A stretch of 64,000 nt of DNA, taken from contig OX421962.1 of the NCBI GenBank assembly GCA_949128115.1, positions 39,951,745 to 40,015,744 of the forward strand, read 5' to 3'. This document shows, in pieces, positions 58,022 to 64,000 of the stretch; the first letter of the stretch is position 1, and each line of letters opens with the position of its first letter. This DNA is from Anaspis maculata (Eukaryota; Arthropoda; Insecta; Coleoptera; Scraptiidae). A program made the position numbers and the translations under genes. The notes beneath the pieces were generated by a model. It was not told where the DNA came from and did not search any database. It saw only the letters and a program-made list of their open reading frames with translations.

Positions 58022-58665
58022 TGATGATTGTTTTTAAATTCTTCAGATGTCAATATAACATTTGTGATGTTGTCGTGAAAGAACGGACAAAAGAACTTGA
58101 TGGAAATGTATGGAATAATAGAGCTAATAATAATGGTACAAGGTGGGTGATAAATAATGAAAGCAGGATGGTTGACTAAGAGGAAAAATTATTTGAATCA
58201 AAGGCGTTGTAAAAATGTTTAAAAGGGAAATCTATACAATCATTTAGGCAATTTTGGAAAGAATTATTAATCATAATCATCTAATCATCAAAATCATCTC
58301 AGAAAATCATAACTTCGTCCTTGGAACTAATTTTGAAATTTTACATGTTTGTAAAAAAGGACGGCTTTTAGATAGTATAGAGGTTCTTGAAATTTGTAAA
58401 GCAACTAATAATTCTGTCCGAAATTGCCTAAAAGATTGTATAGATTTCTTTTTTAAACATTTTTACAACGCCTTTTATTTTAATAAGCTTCTTTCTTTCC
58501 ATTCAACCATCCTTTCATTAATTCATCACCCACCTTGTACCATTATTATTAGCTCTATTATTATTTCATACATTTCCATCAAGTTTTTTTGTCCGTTCTT
58601 CCATGACAACATCACAAATGTTATACTGACATCTGAAGAATTTAAAAACAATTCACTTATCATTT
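58022..58665. repeat. Inverted duplication of a Penelope-like 3' region
   Basis: 58022-58230 and 58450-58665 are reverse complements (CTTCAGATGTCAATATAACA against TGTTATACTGACATCTGAAG; CACCCACCTTGTACCATTAT; CATTTTTACAACGCC). The 58254-58450 spacer holds the coding tail. Confidence 0.65.
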
Positions 58666-58840
58666 ATACAAACTTTATCTTCACCATTTATACAATGTCG
58701 GTGATTCGGTGTGTTATCATTCACCTTTTATGTACCTACCTACTTGTTTTATGTATTTTATTTTAGACTCCACACTTTGATGAAGAAGGGCCAGAGACCT
58801 GCGAAACCGGTCAGAAATAAAAACAATCAATTTGAAGGAA
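58254..58840 (+). mobile_element. Penelope-like (GIY-YIG) C-terminal fragment
   Basis: The frame 58254-58766 begins with ENHNFVLGTNFEILHVCKKG, RLLDSIEVLEICKATNN and CLKDCIDFFF. The order NHxF...FEILHxxxKGxxLDxxExxEIxKA...LND is the tail of GIY-YIG-bearing Penelope-like proteins in arthropods. Beyond residue 75 the frame enters the inverted repeat and is hydrophobic by composition, not by design. A later line of bases (GGCCAGAGACCTGCGAAACCGG, 58788-58810, then AATAAA) resembles the 3' trailer of such elements. RT and most of the endonuclease are missing. Confidence 0.5.
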
Positions 58841-60145
58841 GACTGCGTGCAGATCATTTTATTTATGAATAAAATCGATTTTTGCGGATTCTTCGGGACA
58901 TCAAGTATCAATTTCAAAGGTCGAGAAAAAGTACCATTTTGAAGTTGGTGACTTCTAAACAAAAGTGTGATACCGAATGTAGAAAAAGCACATTGAAATT
59001 CGCACATTCGCTGTCCACGTTACAGCCCCTGAATTGACACTATGCAAATTGTTACATAAAATTCGGAAATATATTTTAAGTAATTTTCACTGCGTTTTTG
59101 CAGACGCGGTATCTCAGAGGCTATTGACTGAACAGTAATGAGTTTTATACTGATCTCTTAGGAATTTAACGGGCTACATTTGCTTTGCTCGTGCTGGTGC
59201 TGTGTTCTGAAGAGATAATAGTTCACAAGCCATTCAGAAAAAAAGAAAATTTTCAAGGATGGTGCTTTTTATTGGTCCTAAAAAAAAACAAGCCTTTTGG
59301 GAATTTCAGTATATCATTCCACGTTCAATTCTGCATCGATCCACCAAATTTCGTCAACTTCCGAATTTATTTCCGGTTAAAACCTATTTTGACTGGACTA
59401 TTATAATATGTGAAGACGTACGTCGTAATTCAAGGGGTATATATTTATTTATATTGCAAATTTACCGACTACACTTTTACAATGTTTCGATCATCAGCCA
59501 CAATAATAAGTCTGCAGATTTCCCGCCTCAATACACCATGGCCTTCGCGGGGATGCGCGGGTGGCAGGGGTACGCGAGGGCCTCAGCGCTGCAGTTGTCC
59601 GCTGCATGCAGTACATTACAATTCCGTCCCTAGCTCAGTTACTATTCAAGATAAATCAAATCTGAAAAAACCGCAAGAATCGCAATGGAATAGGTAACAT
59701 GGTTTACAGAAGGAACTTTTTTGATTGAACTAGTGGTTACGGAGATAATCGAGTGGGAGTGGAATGAAAAATGTCATTCAACACGTTACTGAGATATTCA
59801 ACGTTCTTTGCGCACGAGGCAGTCAAGTTTTACATGTATTCTTATGGCAAAGTAAATGATCACCTTTTTATTCATAAATTATTTACGACAACTTACAAAT
59901 GACGGATTTGTTCCAAGCTGATATCAGCCAAAAGCTGACAAACTGTAGAACATTTAAAAAAAAAACTGTTTTTTCACAAAACCGCCCCCATACCGCCCCC
60001 ACACTGGACGATTTTTTGACGACAAGTGGATTCTTCATCCCCAAGCCATATTACACCATAAAAAATGCACCCCAGCTTTTTACCTTTCCGTGCACACGAA
60101 AGTCACAATAGAGTCTCATTTTTCCTCTACTATCAAGCATATTTT

Positions 60146-61224
60146 GACTTTAGCATTACATCACCGTGATTCTAGCTTTCGTATAGCCAGATACCAGAAG
60201 ATCGTTCGCCGATGTCGCCAAAAGTTGAAGGCAGCTCTAGTTGCATAAATCGTTGATTGTTTACCTTTAGTTTACTACCACATAAACTTTTTTGGCATTT
60301 CAAAAAAAAAGCGACATATTCTTGCTCGAGTTTTTGCTTTATTTTTATAATCTTATTGAATTATTGCCATAATAATTTTGTTTGCCTGGTGGATGGTAAT
60401 AAAATGAATATTATATTGCCAGGAGTTCTCCCTCAAAGCTACTATTGAATAACTTTTTTTTGACAGGAAGGAAGTTTGATGTTCAAAAAGATATGCACCC
60501 GGCGGTTCCTATCTGCTGTAAATAATTACTAATCACTGTAAGTACTATGGGTACTACAACTGTACTACATTGAAAAGGTGGGTATTGCATAAACTGCTAA
60601 CTTAAGATTGTTCCAAGAAATTATGTCACAATAATATTATGATAATGAATCATTATAATTTAAATCATTTCGCGTCCGGCCGCCAGTGTGTCAATAATAA
60701 TTCCAATTCCACTTTTCAAGTTCAATATGTGGGCGCAGTTCTATTGGGTTAACGAAATTGCGAGGGCGTTCTCAATTGGTAAGAGTAGGTACCTACCTAT
60801 ATTGCAAACATGTAATTATAGAAATAGATGGGAACACTAGATTTTGGGAACAGTAGCAGTAGCAATAATTTTATGGTTCTGCAGAGGTAGGTAGGACTCA
60901 AGTTGTAATTAATTGTTTCATCACAAAATTTATAGCACTCGCGGCATCATCACCACTTCAGCCCACGTGGCAAAAAGTAGATCGAACATAATTTGCAGTT
61001 AACCTATTAAAGGAGAGTTAGTTGTATTATTCTAAAATACCAAACAAAAAGTAGAATTTTAATGCGATTTCAGTCAGAACAAGCAATTAATATCGTTTGA
61101 TGAAGGGCTTCACTCGACACCTCGTAATCCAAAACTCACCGTTCGAGCTACAAGACTTGTGAGCCAAACTGTTTCCGTTGTATTTATTCTGCATGAATTA
61201 CCTATTTGTCTTCACTTACTTATA
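60146..61224. other. No recognisable feature
   Basis: AT-rich sequence with short frames; GTAGGTACCTACCT near 60786 is a simple palindrome common in insect DNA. Nothing else supported. Confidence 0.35.
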
Positions 61225-61344
61225 CAGTGCGCGGCAAAAGTTTGGAATAATCATTTATTTCCTTTCCTGTCCGGAATATCAAAAAACTCTTGGACAGGTC
61301 GAATTGATTTTTTTTCGAAGAAATATTTTCCAATATTTTTTTTT

Positions 61345-61862
61345 ACCCCTCACCGTTTTCAGGCAGTGACGTCATCGATTTTTTTTCAATAGCAACCCCT
61401 AATTTTTTTCTAGGTTTGGATAGATTATGAAATTCCAACTCAACAATATGCACATGTATGACATCTAGGTCAATAGTTCTGGAGATATTAATTTTTTGAT
61501 CTCGAAAAACAAGAATAGTTTTAATGAGCTTTTCACCAAATAAACAGATTTTTATCGCAAAAACGAAAGTAAAATGTGTGTAACTATTACAAAAATCATC
61601 AAAGTAAATGTTCAAACTGATGGCCATTTTGTGCTTGGCAGTACGCCAATCGAGCTTGAAACTCAGATCGAACATTTTGGAGAGTTTCGGGCTATATTGC
61701 CCTTATTTCGTCCAGAATTCTCTATCCCAATGCTCGGTCGATGCTATTTGGCCGATTGAAATAAACCTTTCTTTTGATGTAGCCCCATAAGAAAAAATCT
61801 ACCGGAGTTAGATCTGGGGACCGAGCCGGCCATTCAAGAAAGCCTCGCCGACCGATCCAAAA
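61345..61862 (-). pseudogene. Inverted copy of the transposase 3' half
   Basis: On the minus strand this repeats the plus-strand segment 62035-62465, including the codons for the GRRGF..WPARS..L block and the SIDQLKERIR block, with many substitutions and stops. It lacks the upstream catalytic part, so it was copied from, or with, the neighbouring fragment. Confidence 0.6.
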
Positions 61863-61864
61863 TA

Positions 61865-62339
61865 CTTAGATCTGTTACGGGATGACCTGATTCCGGCGTT
61901 GGCGTAGTTCCTTACCTGTACGATGCAGATCCAGATCTTTCTAAACGAAACGTTATGGTTTCAACAGGATAGAGCTCCACCTTATTATGCCCGAGATGTG
62001 CGCGGTTACTCGAATGAGGTGTTCCCGAACAAGTGAATCGGTCGGCGAGGTTTTATTGATTGGCCGGCTCGGTCCTCAGATCTAGCTTCAGTAGATTTTT
62101 TCTTGTTGGGCTACATCACAGGAAAGGTTTATTTCAATCAGCCAAATAGCATCGACCAGTTGAAAGAGAGAATTCGGGACGAAATAAGAGCAATACAGCC
62201 CGAAACTCTCCAAAATGTTCGATCCGAGTTTCAAGCTCTTTTTGCAATAAAAATCTGTTTATTTTGTGAAAAGTTCATCACAACTCTATTCTTGTTTTTC
62301 GATGTAAAAAAAATAATATGTCCAGAACTACTGGCCTAA
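61865..62339 (+). pseudogene. Tc1/mariner-type transposase C-terminal half
   Basis: The frames encode LRDDLIPALA, then ETLWFQQDRAPPYYARDVR, NEVFPNK, a stop, GRRGFIDWPARSSDL, DFFLLGYITGKVYFNQPNSI and QLKERIRDEI. The WFQQDxAPPHY motif carries the second catalytic Asp and WPxRSPDLxxLDFFLWGYLK the third acidic residue of the DDE/D triad in this insect family. Here a stop interrupts (FPNK*), P has become S in SPDL, and W has become L in LWGY. The N-terminal half with the first Asp is missing. The element is not autonomous. Confidence 0.7.
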
Positions 62340-62480
62340 ATCTCATACATTGTGCATATTGTTGAGATCAGAATTGTATGATCTATCCATATCTAGAGAA
62401 AAAATTGGGCGCTGTTATTGAAAAAAAAATTCGATGACGTCACTGCCTGAGAACGATGAATATTAGTAGAAAAATCCTAA

Positions 62481-63019
62481 CTATCCACTTGCAATAACTC
62501 CTGATTCCTAGTGAAAATGTCTTCGAGCAAAAACAGGTCGTTTTTTGTATGGAAGGGCATACAATTGTACATCAAAAATACACAATTGTGAATTTTCATC
62601 TTTAATCTTTTTTCAAAAGATTCTTCAATGCTATGGCTTGATTTCTTTCGCTAATTGTATGCAGGGTGTTCCGACTTTAACCCTTATAAATGGTCATAAA
62701 ATCACTAAAGACTCCATATTTCAGAAGTTTGTTCGAATTTTGACTTTTTCTCATGACCTGGATGGATCCCTCAGCCCCTCCCAACTTTGGAACCACCTGT
62801 TTGGATTTGAAGTGCAATTCTACTTATGCGTTCAAGTCAGCTTCTTTCATGATGGTCTATCCATCTTGAGAATATTTTGGAAACATTATCAAAAAGTTAG
62901 GGGTAAAGGGTGAAAATCACTCCAACTCCTTGGCATGTTTTTTTTTTCTTAAGAAACATTGTCGTTAACACTTTTGAAATTATACAAAACCAGGTGTAAT
63001 CGAGCACGCTTTCAGTGAA
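62481..63019. other. No gene; lone CAGGGTGTTCCG terminus at 62662
   Basis: CAGGGTGTTCCGACTTTAAC at 62662 is a left terminus of the CAGGGTG type with no partner in the window. A 122-codon frame (62545-62913) shows no domain. Confidence 0.4.
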
Positions 63020-63640
63020 TTTTCTTAAGAAAATGACGCTTATCTGGCCTGTTTGTCTGTCTGTCTGTCTGTCCGTGTAGAAATTTAGAAGTTGCACTTC
63101 TCCTCGGAGAATGAGACTAGAGCCTTGGAACTTTTTTCGATGGATAGCTGATGTCCCCAAGGCCCAAGGGTGGCCAGTTAGAGTTTTTTTCATCTGTACA
63201 GTTATCATTATCAATATTATTAAAAAACAAGATTTCCTGTGCACTTGGAAGAAGTTGAACTCCTCTTTGGGGAAGAAAGCTAGAGCCCTTGTAACTTTTT
63301 TCGATTAATGGTAGGTCCCCAACGGTGGCCAATGGGCAGATTGGATTTCATAGTTTCGCTGCAATCTTGGTCGCCATATTGAAATTTCTGATTTTGATGA
63401 AACTTGGAACCAACTCTTGTCTTATATGAAAATTCCTATTTTCAAGCTGAATTTCATGATTCCGCTGCCATCTTGGCCGCCATATTGAAATTTATCATCA
63501 ATGAAACGATTTTTATGGAACTTGGAACTTATCCTTGTCTCGTAACTCTCAAATGATCAGTCTTATTTTCAAGCTGAATTTTATCATTCCGGCGCCTTCA
63601 TCTTGACCGCCACATTGAAATCTTTTATCAGTGGAACGAT
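63020..63640 (+). mobile_element. Helentron-like repeat, truncated copy
   Basis: AAGAAAATGACGCTTATCTG, a TGTC array (63053-63074), GTAGAAATTTAGAAGTTGCA and GATGGATAGCTGATGTCCCC match 35860-36030 in order, followed by three units with GCCATCTTGGCCGCCATATT near 63357, 63463 and 63591. The 3' stem-loop seen at 36680 is absent. Confidence 0.6.
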
Positions 63641-64000
63641 TTTTATCCATGCACGTGTTCATAACTTTCTCTAAGCTCGTGCAGTAAAAGGTTCAAATAG
63701 CGTTTGCAGGAAAACCGTGCAATCTATAGAGTGGCAAGAAGAGCACCTTTTTCACTTAAATTTTTTTATCTACAAGCGTTAAATAATACCCGTCACTTTT
63801 AGCACGTCGTCATGGGCAACGTGAAAAAATGATGATTCTGCGCATTCCTGTCATATTTTCAATAAATTCTGACATTTACCAAACATTTCAAAGACCATTG
63901 TAGATAAAATCCTGTACGATACACGCGTTAAAAGTGTCTTTTTTTGTTCGCGGGGTTGCTCTACTCGCTAATGCTCGTTTCGCAAGCGTCCCCGCTCACA
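63641..64000. other. No recognisable feature up to the window end
   Basis: Short frames only; any feature here would extend beyond the window. Confidence 0.3.

Larger units (their letters stand above)
54157..60145. repeat. Composite palindrome, 6.0 kb
   Basis: The outer arms are 54157-54721 plus 57045-57815 on the left and 58865-60145 on the right. Landmarks: CCAGTGTGGGGGCGGTATGG (54314) against its complement at 59990; CATGCAGCG/CGCTGCATG at the junction; GGACAACTGCAGCGCTGAGG (57048) against 59578; the GACGTACGTCTTCACA block (57222) against 59409. A second palindrome (54724-57042) interrupts the left arm, and the spacer holds a Penelope-like fragment. Confidence 0.75.
61225..62480. mobile_element. 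Mariner-type element with inverted 3' duplication
   Basis: CAGTGCGCGGCAAAAGTTTG at 61225, preceded by TATA, is a Tc1/mariner-like terminus. From about 61345 to 61862 and 62035 to 62465 the sequences are reverse complements, covering the transposase 3' half and downstream DNA (GACGTCAC.GCCTGA, GATTTTTATCGCAAAAA). The right terminus complementary to the left one is not found. It is therefore a foldback made of one real transposon end plus an inverted copy of the other. Confidence 0.7.

Noticed and set aside
58254..58766. A 170-residue multi-pass membrane protein
   Set aside because: The hydrophobic second half is the translation of an AT-rich inverted repeat; only the first 75 residues look protein-like and they fit a GIY-YIG retroelement tail.

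Overview
The window reads as non-coding, transposon-saturated DNA from an arthropod, most likely an insect. It is AT-rich, has no bacterial gene organisation, and carries insect-type mobile elements: Gypsy-like LTRs, Jockey/CR1- and RTE-like LINE tails, a Penelope/GIY-YIG tail, a Tc1/mariner-type transposase, a pogo-like derivative, a hAT MITE, PIF/Harbinger-like MITEs, a Helentron-associated element and tRNA-derived SINEs. A hemipteran host is a guess from repeat style only. I found no convincing intact host gene. The longest open frame (5133-5933, 266 codons) is unrecognised, and two or three short exon-like stretches (10229-10421, 10560-11190, 29907-30180) stay doubtful.

The dominant feature is a dense set of long inverted-repeat (foldback) elements, each made of two arms that are reverse complements and flanked by TA. 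Going left to right they lie at 2225-2980, 6833-7349, 11634-18640, 13872-15732, 20645-21631, 27968-29240, 32966-33681, 33885-34593, 36750-38264, 38269-39846, 40460-41912, 42032-42947, 49500-51528, 54157-60145 (with 54724-57042 inside) and 61225-62480. Many have termini of the type CAGGGTG...CACCCTG. Several are stacked like Russian dolls: an inner element sits at, or very near, the symmetry axis of an outer one, with TA at the junctions. Two natural empty sites support the boundaries: one arm of 36750-38264 lacks the MITE carried by the other arm, and a paralogous repeat near 47503 lacks the 13872-15732 insertion.

Between the palindromes: 1-11630 is mostly unique or decayed sequence with SINE and MITE pieces; 19605-20536 is a TA-flanked GGGGAGAC element; 21880-27445 is a nest of two LINE tails, a Harbinger-like MITE, a pogo-like MITE and a degenerate transposon with a recognisable MRFE..KH protein; 31532-32033 and 44329-44853 are two solo LTRs of one family in opposite orientation, both with 4-bp target duplications; 34750-36705 and 63020-63640 are Helentron-like repeats with tetranucleotide microsatellites and tandem GCCATCTTGG blocks; 45346-45852 is a hAT MITE with a perfect 8-bp duplication inside a LINE tail; 54157-60145 is a composite palindrome with a Penelope-like fragment in its spacer; 61225-62480 is a mariner-type element whose transposase 3' end is duplicated in inverted orientation.

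Nothing here forms a pathway or operon. The only coherent biology is that of mobile elements: repeated insertion, inverted duplication, and possible hairpin transcripts that could feed small-RNA pathways. All identifications are by eye, without database searches.
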